This document shows, one piece after another, positions 34,528 through 44,847 of a DNA stretch of 64,000 bases. The position numbers and the translations under genes are program-made. This stretch comes from Atopobium sp. oral taxon 199 str. F0494 (lineage in GTDB: Bacteria > Actinomycetota > Coriobacteriia > Coriobacteriales > Atopobiaceae), in assembly GCF_000411555.1 (NCBI RefSeq), contig NZ_KE150487.1:186001-250000 (forward strand), read 5' to 3'. Position 1 is the stretch's first letter. Each line of letters starts with the position of its first letter. The notes beneath the pieces are model-generated. The model was given only the letters and a program-made list of their open reading frames with translations. It searched no databases and had not been told where the DNA came from.

Positions 34528-35316
34528 CTATTGCTCGCTTACATAAGCGCATAAGACGTCATACAGCTTAATATTTCGATTACTTTGCTTATTTTCACTA
34601 CAAGCTTTTTGTTCCACTTCGATCCCTTCTGGCGAATTACTGGAAAAGTAGATATCCTCCAAGGTTTTGTCCTTTTCAGTAGGGACGTCAAATAGCGATT
34701 GCATGGCACTTAATTTCTTTAGATAATCAAAGCTGTCGGAAGGGTAATCGCCAACTTGCATACAGTACAGGTCTAGGACAGACATCGATATGTCATTTCT
34801 TTTATAGTTGCTCAAATATGCCTTCTGGTTGAACCTAACGTATTGATTGTTTCCAATATCGTATAAGTCATATCCCTCCATAGAGGTCAACAAGTCCGCC
34901 ACTTCTCTAATGTTGAAATCTTGGTTATTGGGCTTCGCAAGCTTAAGAAAGGTTGCAGCTACTCTGAATGATGTTAGTGAATTTTTTACGTCATGAAGTT
35001 GGACTTTGTTAAATGATTCAAGGCTACTTTCAATAACGCGAAACATACTGATATCCGTTGAAGTTACTGTTGTTCTACTATCCCATTCACGAAGATACTG
35101 CAATTCAATCTTTCCGTTGAATAAGAATTTGAGTCTGCCAATAAATGGAACTCCCAATGCTGTAGAGAAATGGGATTTCGCGCTTGCATCTCCATTTAGA
35201 AACTTGTTTGAGCTTTGGGAGCTAGTCTCTTGAACAGCACCCCTATTCTCTCTTTGCAGAGCGTTATTGATGGTTTCGCGGTCAAAGTAAACGATCTTCT
35301 TCAAGCTGTTTTTCAA
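34528..35316 (-). CDS. Hypothetical partner of the AAA ATPase
   Basis: A 262-residue protein beginning at a TTG (35316) with AAAGGA 8 bases upstream: MKNSLKKIVYFDRETINNAL. This start resembles the KxIVYFDxE opening of DUF6414-type proteins, a comparison I hold with low confidence. The middle (VSTDIS-type TSTDISMFRVIESSLESF and VQLHDVKNSLTSFRVAATFL) is alpha/beta. The C-terminal third is polar. It is the first gene of the operon with the ClpB-like ATPase. It could be the sensor or effector that the ATPase acts on. Confidence 0.65.
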   Translation of the reverse strand: MKNSLKKIVYFDRETINNALQRENRGAVQETSSQSSNKFLNGDASAKSHFSTALGVPFIGRLKFLFNGKIELQYLREWDSRTTVTSTDISMFRVIESSLESFNKVQLHDVKNSLTSFRVAATFLKLAKPNNQDFNIREVADLLTSMEGYDLYDIGNNQYVRFNQKAYLSNYKRNDISMSVLDLYCMQVGDYPSDSFDYLKKLSAMQSLFDVPTEKDKTLEDIYFSSNSPEGIEVEQKACSENKQSNRNIKLYDVLCAYVSEQ

Positions 35317-35341
35317 TTCATATGTCCTTTGTTATCACGTT

Positions 35342-35434
35342 TCAATGAAGCTTTAACGAGTTACCTGCTAGCACGAGGAGAAAGGGGGAAATAGGAGGTA
35401 AAAATTTCCTCTTGGAGAAGGCGAGCGCACTCAT
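35342..35434 (-). pseudogene. Truncated doc toxin start
   Basis: Directly overlapping the second phd stop (ATGA) is a frame starting MSALAFSK, close to MSMLSFSK of the intact Doc at 27.86 kb. After these eight residues similarity is lost and the frame ends 22 codons later. The toxin was therefore deleted just after its first codons. Confidence 0.7.
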
Positions 35435-35643
35435 TTAGCAAGCTTTTCGAACACGTCAGCATATTCGTCCATAAAGTCGACGGCTACGTCTGCGACGCTG
35501 CTACTACCCTGAGCCGGCTGGATCACGACCCAGGGCTTGTTGTTTTTTAAGATAGTGACCGACCTGCCAGTCCTGTTCACCTCTGCCGTCACACGAGAAA
35601 AGTTGTTCTTGGCCTCCGCGAGCCCCATCGTCAATGCTGCCAT
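35431..35643 (-). CDS. phd: Orphan Phd/YefM-type antitoxin
   Basis: A 70-residue copy of the antitoxin at 27.86 kb, starting MAALTMGLAEAKNNFSRV with AGGAGG upstream. By eye about seven residues differ, mostly in one loop (SSSVA instead of IGNAI). The toxin gene that should follow is truncated. Retained antitoxins can protect against the matching toxin (anti-addiction) or repress the intact operon in trans; both are inferences. It is the first gene next to guaA in this cassette. Confidence 0.88.
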   Translation of the reverse strand: MAALTMGLAEAKNNFSRVTAEVNRTGRSVTILKNNKPWVVIQPAQGSSSVADVAVDFMDEYADVFEKLAK

Positions 35644-35670
35644 TTCTGACCTCCTATACTACTAGCTAGA

Positions 35671-35697
35671 ATTATAGCCAATATACAGGAGCGTCAA
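35671..35697 (-). promoter_or_regulatory. Promoter of the orphan phd
   Basis: On the minus strand TTGACG and TATAAT are separated by 15 bases, about 30 bases upstream of the start. It aligns with the phd-doc promoter at 28.1 kb, so regulation is probably shared. Confidence 0.55.
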
Positions 35698-36116
35698 TTG
35701 AAGATATAGATGGAAAGTGCGTATACAGCTGACCAGCATCGTATTCGATACATCTTATAGGCAGACGATTTTTGTCGAGGATAATCTTTCGCTCATTTTG
35801 GAAACTATTTAGGAAGACATTCGTAAATTGCTCCATGAATAGCTTTCTGAATTACGAAAAAAGTGGACATGGTGTTCTCGGCGGTAACGCTAAGGTCATA
35901 CCCCCGTACATCCATGCTTAATATATGTAGAAATTAAGCATGGACGAACAGTCGCATCCCGAGGCTGCAACAATTGCAAAGGAATCGTCATCTCGCATTA
36001 TTGTGCCGGTTTTCGGAGCCGAAAATGGCTCCGAAATCGTCTATTGCACACGGTGTTAGTTGCTAACCATCGCGACTAGACGTGCAGGATGAGACTAGAT
36101 GAAATGGGCTGAAACC
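35698..36116. other. Gap between the orphan phd and guaA, with two hairpins
   Basis: No gene is supported here. Two strong inverted repeats are seen: TCCATGCTTAAT (35911) against ATTAAGCATGGA (to 35944), a 12-bp stem with a 10-base loop; and TTTCGGAGCC (36011) against GGCTCCGAAA (to 36036), a 10-bp stem. Neither is followed by a T-run, but the second could help end guaA transcription. Confidence 0.5.
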
Positions 36117-36131
36117 CTACTCCCACTCAAT
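36117..36131 (-). repeat. att-like site at the true guaA 3' end
   Basis: The final codons of guaA, ATT GAG TGG GAG TAG (IEWE-stop), are the sequence repeated at 28.27 kb and, with one change, at 24.44 and 31.56 kb. The 3' end of guaA is a known integration target for genomic islands in other bacteria. Confidence 0.65.
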
Positions 36132-37715
36132 GGTTGCGGGCGGCTTCGGTGTAATATCATACGCAACGCGGTTCACACCGGCAACTTCACCGACAACGCG
36201 AGAAGAAATACGGCCCAAGAGCTCATACGGTAGTTTTGCCCAGTCCGCGGTCATGGCATCGCTCGACTCAACCGCACGCAGAATCACCGGACGAGCATAC
36301 GTGCGCTCATCGCCCATAACACCAACGCTGCGGATATCGGGTAGTACAGCAAAGTACTGCCAGACACTATGTGCAGAGTTGCGCTCTCCTGTTTCTTTGA
36401 ACAGGCGCGCATTGTAGGCATCAATCTCTTCTCGCACAATGGCATCGGCGTTGCGCAAGATCTCCAGTTTCTCAGGCGTTACCTCTCCAATGATGCGAAT
36501 GGCAAGGCCGGGACCTGGAAATGGCTGTCTGTACACAAGGTTCTCCGGCAATCCCAAGGACACACCCAACTCACGAACCTCGTCCTTGAAGAAGTGATCA
36601 AGAGGCTCAATCAGGTCAAAGTGAACGCCTTCGGGGAATGGAATCAGGTTGTGGTGGCTCTTGATGGTCGAAGCCTTGCCGCCCGTCTTGCGAGCACCGG
36701 ATTCAATAATGTCAGGGTAAATGGTCCCCTGCGCCAAGAACTGAACGCCGTCCAGCTTCTGAGCCTCTTCGAAGAAGACCTTCCAAAACTCGGTGCCAAT
36801 GAGTCGCCGTTTCTGCTCCGGCTCAATCACTCCGGCAAGCAGCTTTGCATAGCGCTCCTCTGCGTGCACGTGTACCAGCGGTACATTGAACTGCGTACGG
36901 AAGACCTGCTCAACCATCTCCGGCTCACCCTTACGGAGCATACCGTGGTTCACAAAGACGCAGGTCAGATGATCGCCGATGGCGCGGTGGACAAGAGCCG
37001 CAACAACGGAAGAGTCAACACCACCCGAAAGCGCCAAAATGACGCGACCGTCGCCAACCTTCTGGCGGATCTCTGCCACCTTCTGCTCAATGATGTTGTC
37101 CATGGTCCACGTGGGCTCAAGGCCGCAGATATCAAAGAGGAAGTTGGAAAGCATCTGAGAGCCAAACTCGGTGTGATTGACCTCAGGGTGAAATTGCGTG
37201 GTATACAGCCGGCGTGCAGGATCCTCCATGGCTGCCACGGGACAAACGTCGGTGGAAGCGGTTACGATAAAGCCCTCGGGCACAGACGAAACCGCATCGC
37301 GATGGCTCATCCATACGGTCTGCTTGTCAGGAGTGCGGTCAAAGATCTTGCTGCGTGAACCGGCCTCGTTAAGCGACAGACGCGCCGGGCCATACTCGCC
37401 CTTCTCGGTGTGTCCGACCACTCCACCCAACGTTGCCGCAATGATCTGATGTCCATAGCAAAAACCAAAGACCGGAACGCCAAGTGCCAGCACATTCGGA
37501 TCGATATGCGGAGCATCTTCGGCATAGACGGAAGCAGGGCCTCCGGACAAAATCAACGCCGAGGGCTTCATGGCACTCAGCTCATCGGCAGAAATATCAC
37601 ACGGAACAATCTCGGAGTACACGTGTAAATCACGCACACGACGCGCAATCAATTGCCCATACTGGGCACCAAAATCAAGCACGGCAACAAACTGCTGGGG
37701 CCTTGCCTCATTCAT
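36117..37715 (-). CDS. guaA: GMP synthase (glutamine-hydrolysing)
   Basis: A 532-residue enzyme that turns XMP, ATP and glutamine into GMP in the cytosol. The N-terminal glutamine amidotransferase domain carries GFCYGHQ (catalytic Cys) and QFHPEVNHTEFG (His and Glu). The ATP-pyrophosphatase domain has LSGGVDSSV, and the C-terminal dimerisation domain ends PPATIEWE. GGAGA precedes the ATG. The length is usual. The intact 3' end is the presumed insertion site of the cassettes to its left, and the C terminus has been preserved despite them. There is no other purine gene beside it; xpt is 9 kb away. Confidence 0.97.
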   Translation of the reverse strand: MNEARPQQFVAVLDFGAQYGQLIARRVRDLHVYSEIVPCDISADELSAMKPSALILSGGPASVYAEDAPHIDPNVLALGVPVFGFCYGHQIIAATLGGVVGHTEKGEYGPARLSLNEAGSRSKIFDRTPDKQTVWMSHRDAVSSVPEGFIVTASTDVCPVAAMEDPARRLYTTQFHPEVNHTEFGSQMLSNFLFDICGLEPTWTMDNIIEQKVAEIRQKVGDGRVILALSGGVDSSVVAALVHRAIGDHLTCVFVNHGMLRKGEPEMVEQVFRTQFNVPLVHVHAEERYAKLLAGVIEPEQKRRLIGTEFWKVFFEEAQKLDGVQFLAQGTIYPDIIESGARKTGGKASTIKSHHNLIPFPEGVHFDLIEPLDHFFKDEVRELGVSLGLPENLVYRQPFPGPGLAIRIIGEVTPEKLEILRNADAIVREEIDAYNARLFKETGERNSAHSVWQYFAVLPDIRSVGVMGDERTYARPVILRAVESSDAMTADWAKLPYELLGRISSRVVGEVAGVNRVAYDITPKPPATIEWE

Positions 37716-37932
37716 GAAATCTCCGCTTCTCCGGCAGACAGACTTGAATCATCCCGCCGGGCTTCTCGCCAGCATAATCCCCGCGCCGGCAACCTGATGT
37801 GCCTTTCCATAATACATGCCCCGCAAAGCATTCTCCACAAGAAAACGCGCTACATAGGATTTTGCGAAAGTTTAGCGTATAGTGGTAAACCAACCATCGG
37901 GCAAAACGAACACTACACGCAAAGGAGTCCCT

Positions 37933-39699
37933 GTGGCCAAGTGGTTTTCAAAAAAGTCTCAACACATGCGCGACTTCGATGAGGACGCGTCTGACAGATA
38001 TGCCGACCGTGCTGACGAAGATGCCGCTGAGGCTGAACTGACAACGGCTCCGCGGACGCTCGGCAATGCGCGGCAGGCAAGCGTCTCTTCCGCCCGTGAG
38101 GCTCACGGCACGTTTGATTCCCCGTTTACGCGCGAGCCTTTGATTGGCAACACTAACACACAGGAAGACTGGGGGGCGAGAAGTACCGCGGAAGCAGAAC
38201 ATCGCACGGCGCGCCGCTCCCCCGCCGCGACGTCTTCCGACCCTGCGCGCGCTTCGTCACACGACACGGCGTATAATCCGATGCGCGAGCCTGCTCATAA
38301 CCCCGCACACGCGAGTCATGCGCGCGTTGGCGTAGCTCAGCACGCCAAGAGCCGCGCGGAAGGCGTGAGTTCCTACGCTCAAAAACGGCGCGGTTCCAAA
38401 AGGCATCGCAAACTCAAGATTTTTCTCGGCATCTTTGCCACCCTTTTGATAGCCGCCAGCGCTCTGGCGCTGTGGTGGCTTGTTGACACGAACGCCAAGC
38501 TGCGCAGCGGCCTGGACGCCAATCTTCAAAACGCGCTGGTAAAGGCAAAGGATTCCGAGCCGTTCTACATGCTGCTTCTTGGCGTCGACAAGGATGAGGA
38601 CAGGTCCGAAATTTGGGGCAACGACACTTCAAACTTCCGCGCCGACACCATTATCTTGGCGCGCGTTGATCCTAAGAATCGAAAGATTACTCTCATTTCT
38701 ATTCCACGCGATACCATGGTCGATATGGGAGCGGATGGCAAGCAGAAAATAAACGCCGCGTACTCGTTGGGTGGCGCGGCAAATATGGTCAAGGTAGTCT
38801 CCAAATTTGCCAACGTCAATATTTCACACTATGCAGAGGTCGATTTCGAATCCTTTACTAAGATCGTTGATTCCATCGGTGGCGTAGACGTAGATCTACC
38901 GCAGCCGGTCAAAGATATACAGTATGCGGGTATCGATCTTCCAGCTGGTAAACAAACTTTGAACGGCGAGCAGGCGCTCGGGTTAAGCCGCAGCCGTCAC
39001 GCCTATGACGATTACGGCGGAGGAGACTTTTACCGCGCAGCCAACCAGCGCATGATTCTCATGGCCATCGCAAAGAAGGTTCTGAAGCTCGATCCCGCCG
39101 CCATGGCTTCCGCAGTCTCGCAAATCGCCGAGAGCGTCACAACCGATATGAGCGCCACCGATATCGTCGGCCTCGCCCTCCAGTTCCGCGGTATCAGCAC
39201 GGCAGACGACATGTATTCGGGTCGCACTCCCACGGAATCGCAGCTTATCGATGGCGTATGGTATGAAATTGTCGATAAGGACGCCTGGCGCACCATGCTC
39301 GAACGCGTTGAAAAGGGCTTGCCACCGCTTGAAGACGCGAGCGCTGACGAGACAAACGGCGTAACTGGGACCGTTGCGGGCGATCCCACCGCGGAGTCTT
39401 CCATTAAACCCGACTATACCGGTGATGTCGCCGTCATGAATGGCACCAACAAGCAAGGTCTTGCGGCGCAAAAAGCATCGGCGCTCAAAACCGCAGGATA
39501 CAACGCGTTTGCTGAGAACTCAGACGAAGATCTTGATTCCTCTGTTATTGTCTACGATGGCACAAAGGAAGGGCGTGCAAAGGCCTACGGCGTTGCCAAA
39601 ACACTCAACATTCCTGCAAGCGCTATCAAACCGAACGACGGTTCATACCCAACCGATGTGGACGTCAGCGTTATTCTCGGCGCAGATCAGATAGTGTAA
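37933..39699 (+). CDS. LytR-CpsA-Psr family cell-wall ligase
   Basis: A 588-residue protein. GTG 37933 is chosen for AAAGGAG just upstream; the frame is open 17 codons earlier. A long charged cytoplasmic N terminus (about 160 residues, rich in Asp, Ala, Arg) is followed by one membrane helix (about 161-183). The extracellular LCP domain starts LLGVDKDEDRSE and contains ADTIILARVDPKNRKITLIS, IPRDTMVDM and a conserved LSRSRHAYDDYGGGDFYRAANQ block. The C-terminal LytR_C domain is VAVMNGTNKQGLAAQKAS and following. LCP proteins attach teichoic acid-like or other glycopolymers to peptidoglycan. The gene is monocistronic and diverges from guaA. Confidence 0.92.
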   Translation: MAKWFSKKSQHMRDFDEDASDRYADRADEDAAEAELTTAPRTLGNARQASVSSAREAHGTFDSPFTREPLIGNTNTQEDWGARSTAEAEHRTARRSPAATSSDPARASSHDTAYNPMREPAHNPAHASHARVGVAQHAKSRAEGVSSYAQKRRGSKRHRKLKIFLGIFATLLIAASALALWWLVDTNAKLRSGLDANLQNALVKAKDSEPFYMLLLGVDKDEDRSEIWGNDTSNFRADTIILARVDPKNRKITLISIPRDTMVDMGADGKQKINAAYSLGGAANMVKVVSKFANVNISHYAEVDFESFTKIVDSIGGVDVDLPQPVKDIQYAGIDLPAGKQTLNGEQALGLSRSRHAYDDYGGGDFYRAANQRMILMAIAKKVLKLDPAAMASAVSQIAESVTTDMSATDIVGLALQFRGISTADDMYSGRTPTESQLIDGVWYEIVDKDAWRTMLERVEKGLPPLEDASADETNGVTGTVAGDPTAESSIKPDYTGDVAVMNGTNKQGLAAQKASALKTAGYNAFAENSDEDLDSSVIVYDGTKEGRAKAYGVAKTLNIPASAIKPNDGSYPTDVDVSVILGADQIV

Positions 39700-39743
39700 A
39701 GAGGTAGTGTAAAGAGGTGATCTAAAGAGATAGCATAAAAAGC
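39692..39743 (+). repeat. 13-bp tandem repeat over the LCP stop codon
   Basis: Two identical copies of TAGTGTAAAGAGG (39692-39704 and 39705-39717) are followed by two diverged copies. The stop codon of the LCP gene lies in the first copy. Gain or loss of units leaves the protein unchanged. Confidence 0.6.
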
Positions 39744-39806
39744 CTCTGTACCACAAAAGTACCACGCACTACACGTTAGTCCGCGCAAAGTACTCAAGTG
39801 CTACGG

Positions 39807-40871
39807 CTACACATTAAAGCGGAAATGCATGACATCGCCATCTTGGACGACGTACTCTTTGCCCTCCATGCGAAGCTTGCCGGCGGCCTTGCATCCCGCC
39901 TCTCCGCCAAGCTCAACATAGTCCTCATAGCTTGCAACCTCGGCTTTGATAAAACCGCGCTCAAAGTCTGAATGGATGACGCCCGCCGCCTCAGGTGCTT
40001 TCGCGCCGATGTGCACGGTCCACGCCTTGACTTCCATTTCGCCGGCAGTAAAGTAGCTCTGAAGACCCAGCAGCTTATAGGCTGCCTGAACAAGCGTTGC
40101 AAGACCTGAGCGTTCAAGGCCGAGAGATTCCAGGTACTCGGCGGCTTCCTCAGGGTCAAGATCTGCAAGCTCCGCTTCAACCTCAGCGCATACGGGGATT
40201 GCCTCCACGCCGTTCACAAATGGCGCCGGCTCTGACAGCGCATCCTCATCCACATTTACCACATAGAGGATAGGCTTCATAGTGAGCAAAAAGAGGTCGT
40301 GAGCAGCAGCGCGTTCATCGTCGGTCATATCCATGTCGGCAGCGCGCCTGCCCTCGTTCAGCCACTCTTGCAGACGTTTTGCCACCATAAGTCTAGGCTG
40401 GAGGTCCTTATCGCGTCTGACCTCCTTTTCCAACTTAGGAAGCGCTCGCTCAAGAGTGCCCAGGTCGGCCAGGATAAGTTCCGTCTGGATAATATTGACG
40501 TCTTCGTCAGGATTAACGCGTCCTTCGACGTGTACTACGTCGGGGTCGGAAAAATACCGGACAACCTCGCAGATGGCATCGGTTTGGCGGATGTTAGCGA
40601 GGAACTGGTTACCCAGGCCCTCCCCCTCATTCGCACCTTTAACCAGACCTGCAATGTCCACGAACTCAACGGTTGCAGGAACAATGCGGCCGGGGTGCAC
40701 GATGTCAGCAAGCTTCTGCAGGCGAGTATCGGGCACGTCAACGATGCCCACATTGGGATCGATAGTTGCAAACGGATAATTTGCCGCAAGACCACCCTTA
40801 CGGGTCAGCGCGGTAAACAGGGTAGACTTGCCTACGTTTGGCAAACCGACAATACCAATGGAAAGCGACAT
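39807..40871 (-). CDS. ychF: Redox-regulated ATPase YchF
   Basis: A 354-residue OBG-family P-loop protein that prefers ATP. It shows GLPNVGKST, FATIDPN, DIAGLVKGAN and NVDEDAL (in place of a NKxD motif, the reason for ATP preference), plus the TGS domain near the end (AWTVHIGAKAPEAAGVIHSD, FIKAEV). YchF binds ribosomes and affects stress responses. Its ATG follows the stop of the upstream 4Fe-4S gene after one base, so the two are co-transcribed. Confidence 0.95.
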   Translation of the reverse strand: MSLSIGIVGLPNVGKSTLFTALTRKGGLAANYPFATIDPNVGIVDVPDTRLQKLADIVHPGRIVPATVEFVDIAGLVKGANEGEGLGNQFLANIRQTDAICEVVRYFSDPDVVHVEGRVNPDEDVNIIQTELILADLGTLERALPKLEKEVRRDKDLQPRLMVAKRLQEWLNEGRRAADMDMTDDERAAAHDLFLLTMKPILYVVNVDEDALSEPAPFVNGVEAIPVCAEVEAELADLDPEEAAEYLESLGLERSGLATLVQAAYKLLGLQSYFTAGEMEVKAWTVHIGAKAPEAAGVIHSDFERGFIKAEVASYEDYVELGGEAGCKAAGKLRMEGKEYVVQDGDVMHFRFNV

Positions 40872-40872
40872 A

Positions 40873-42201
40873 TCAATCCTTATCTTCCGGGGCTTCTCTC
40901 AGGGCTTCTTCCGCAGTCTCTTGTGCAGCTTCTTCCGTCGTCTCTTCAAGCGATTCAACGAGATTGCCCAGCTGCTTTTTGCCCGTTTCAAGCATACGCC
41001 GAGCACGCTCGCGGGTGCGAATACGTATGCGCTCGGCCTCTTCCGCCTGACGGTCATGTACCACAAGCTGCGTGATATCCATAGATTGCATGACAAGAGC
41101 GCCAGGTTCGGGACAGACGCGCACGCAAGCGTCACAGTTGGTGCAGAATTGCTGACGAATCAGCAAATTACCGCGCTCATCGATATCGATGGCGTGCATG
41201 GTACAGGTCTTCTCGCATTCACCACACAACGTGCAGCGTGTTGAATCCCACACCGGGGCTTCAAGTTTGACGAAATCGGCCAACCCCTCATCATGTTGCA
41301 GGGCGCCCATCATGAGACGACGGTCCTGTGTCAGCATGGCCTGGCGGTTATTAGTTGTACGGATGCCGATAGACTCGTCAAGTTGATTCTGCAGCTTATC
41401 AAGGGCACGAGCATGCGTATTGATGCGGTCAGCAACGGCCTGCGCTCCCGCAAGCAACGGTGTTGTTCGCGTCACCAGTCGTTCGGCAGCGTTGACGGAA
41501 CTACTGAGGAACTGGCTGCGCTTATAGGCGCGCGTTAGGTCATGGTCGAGCGCGGACTCGTCCGACTCAAACCCAACGGTCGCTCCCGTCCATGCTTCGG
41601 CAACGGCGATATGGTCGCAATAGGTCTGTTCACCTGTGGTCGTGCGGCACTTGTCGCACACGCCAAACGGCAGATAGACCGAAACGTTATCAAAATCAGT
41701 CAGAATAGCGAACCATGTATCTCTGGACACCATGCCCACGCACGGCAAACAGATTTCGTTGCCGAGCGGCTTGCGGCCAAGCGCACGCGTACAGGTCACA
41801 TACGCCTGATTGTACGCTGAGGCCGCGCGAGCTACCTGATCGTAGAGTTTGCGTGGCGCATGGCGGCGCGTGTTGAACACTTCCATCGGGCAAACCGCAT
41901 CGCACAGACCGCACTGGATACAGTGTTCGGCAATGGACACCGTCTGATTATGAATGTCAATGGCGTCCACCGGACACACGTTTTGACACCGGCGGCATAC
42001 ATTCGCATCACCGGAAGCGCACTGCAGACAGCGATTGGGATTTGCCCATGGCTGTTCTTTGTAATCGGCAGGATCATAGGGCTTGTTTTCAGCATTGTTG
42101 CCGCCAAGGCTTCCCATCAGCGCGTCTAAGGGATTTGAAAGCGCCTGCCAGTCGCTCTGAATGTCAATCAGATCGTCAAGAAAATCATGCTTTTCGGCCA
42201 C
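40873..42201 (-). CDS. Multi-cluster 4Fe-4S protein
   Basis: A 442-residue iron-sulfur protein. GTG 42201 has GGGAGGGGAG upstream and is preferred over an ATG 47 codons earlier. Cysteine sets are: CLQCASGDANVCRRCQNVCP and CIQCGLCDAVCP (a ferredoxin pair), CDKCRTTTGEQTYC in the middle, then CTLCGECEKTC and CTNCDACVRVCP. An Ala/Glu/Arg-rich coiled region ends the protein (residues about 385-442). The layout is that of an electron-transfer or assembly protein; I know no characterised equivalent. It is directly upstream of ychF. Redox sensing or electron supply is inferred. Confidence 0.75.
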   Translation of the reverse strand: MAEKHDFLDDLIDIQSDWQALSNPLDALMGSLGGNNAENKPYDPADYKEQPWANPNRCLQCASGDANVCRRCQNVCPVDAIDIHNQTVSIAEHCIQCGLCDAVCPMEVFNTRRHAPRKLYDQVARAASAYNQAYVTCTRALGRKPLGNEICLPCVGMVSRDTWFAILTDFDNVSVYLPFGVCDKCRTTTGEQTYCDHIAVAEAWTGATVGFESDESALDHDLTRAYKRSQFLSSSVNAAERLVTRTTPLLAGAQAVADRINTHARALDKLQNQLDESIGIRTTNNRQAMLTQDRRLMMGALQHDEGLADFVKLEAPVWDSTRCTLCGECEKTCTMHAIDIDERGNLLIRQQFCTNCDACVRVCPEPGALVMQSMDITQLVVHDRQAEEAERIRIRTRERARRMLETGKKQLGNLVESLEETTEEAAQETAEEALREAPEDKD

Positions 42202-42377
42202 GCGCTCCCCTCCCTTCACGCCATGTTCTGCTTCAAGCCTGCCTTGAACCCGTTTCGGGCCTGTTTCGAACCTGCTCCAGGCCTGTCCGCGGTTTAGCAT
42301 CATGCCCATTTTTATATCTGTCTCGTCAATACCGTGTTCCACCGTTACCGCGGTTCAATATTGTAACCAATCGCGCG

Positions 42378-42410
42378 GCGAGAAGCCCCTCGGACGGAGG
42401 TTCTTCTCGC
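42378..42410. repeat. Inverted pair of GCGAGAAG forming a hairpin
   Basis: GCGAGAAG (42378-42385) and CTTCTCGC (42403-42410) face each other across 17 bases, with CCCTC and GGAGG also pairing inside. It lies in the short space between the groL terminator and the 4Fe-4S gene. The layout is like that of inverted uptake-sequence pairs in other bacteria. Confidence 0.6.
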
Positions 42411-42415
42411 TTCGA

Positions 42416-42449
42416 ACAAAAAGCCGAGCCCATAAGGACTCGGCTTTGC
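42416..42449 (-). terminator. Rho-independent terminator of groS-groL
   Basis: On the minus strand AAAGCCGAGTCC pairs with GGGCTCGGCTTT around a short loop, followed by T residues. It lies about 25 bases after the groL stop. Confidence 0.8.
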
Positions 42450-42474
42450 AACAATCGGTCTTACCCGAACGGGT

Positions 42475-44118
<1,644 letters not shown>

Positions 44119-44154
44119 CTATTCCTCCAAATGAATGAGTACAAGAAGTACCAA

Positions 44155-44188
44155 GCGAGAAGACCGTTACTTTTGAGGCACTTCTCGC
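44155..44188. repeat. Inverted pair of GCGAGAAG in the groS-groL space
   Basis: GCGAGAAG (44155-44162) and CTTCTCGC (44181-44188) are separated by 18 bases, between the groS stop and the groL ribosome-binding site. As mRNA it would form a stem that could shift the ratio of the two proteins. Confidence 0.6.
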
Positions 44189-44206
44189 GAAATTTCTTGC
44201 GAAAGG

Positions 44207-44497
44207 TTAGTCCTCGACGATTGCGTAAATGTCATCGGCACGAAGAAGCAGAAGTTCCTCACCGTCGACCTTTACCTCGGTGCCACCAAACTTACCGTAA
44301 AAGACCTGATCGCCAACGTGAACATCAAGAGCGATGCGCTTACCATCCTGGTCATACTTACCTGCTCCGACAGCCAGAACTTCACCGCGCTGCGGCTTTT
44401 CTTGCGCGGCCGACGCGATATACAGACCGGTGGAAGTCTTCTCCTCCTTGGGAGCTGGCTTAACCAAAACGCGATCTCCAAGCGGCTTCAATGTCAT
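44207..44497 (-). CDS. groS: 10-kDa co-chaperonin GroES
   Basis: A 96-residue co-chaperonin starting MTLKPLGDRVLVKPAPKEE; the mobile loop (EEKTSTGLYIAS) and the end GEELLLLRADDIYAIVED are typical. ATG 44497 has GGAGG 9 bases upstream; the frame is open far upstream but without support. It is the first gene of the groS-groL operon. Confidence 0.96.
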   Translation of the reverse strand: MTLKPLGDRVLVKPAPKEEKTSTGLYIASAAQEKPQRGEVLAVGAGKYDQDGKRIALDVHVGDQVFYGKFGGTEVKVDGEELLLLRADDIYAIVED

Positions 44498-44847
44498 CGT
44501 GCAAAACCTCCTTATAAGGGCGTACGTGAACGTCTGTGTCCGTACCCATGTTGCGGCTCCTGCCTTAACGCGGACGCCGCTCTTTCCAACGCTATGAAGT
44601 ATTCCCCACATTGATAGAAAAATATACGAATCAATAGCAAAAAATCTTACTAACGGCACTTAGATTTTCTATAACTTGAAAAAGAAAGCCGAACAAAGGC
44701 GGAAATTGACCGTCACGGCAGAGAACTGACACAGAAGCACGGCGATAACTTTGGTCCAACCCCGATATGATGGATGCATTGAGCGCGGGTTTTGCGTACA
44801 ATTTGCATACGACAAAGTCAACAACTGTCAACAGGAATCGAGGATCT

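Noticed and set aside
36369-37358. 329-codon open frame on the plus strand opposite guaA
   Set aside because: It is fully antisense to the clearly functional guaA, has no recognisable domain, and has the composition of a shadow frame.
44498-44847. CIRCE or HAIR element upstream of groS, or a purine riboswitch upstream of xpt
   Set aside because: I compared the region with both heat-shock consensus repeats and with the purine aptamer layout and saw no convincing match.
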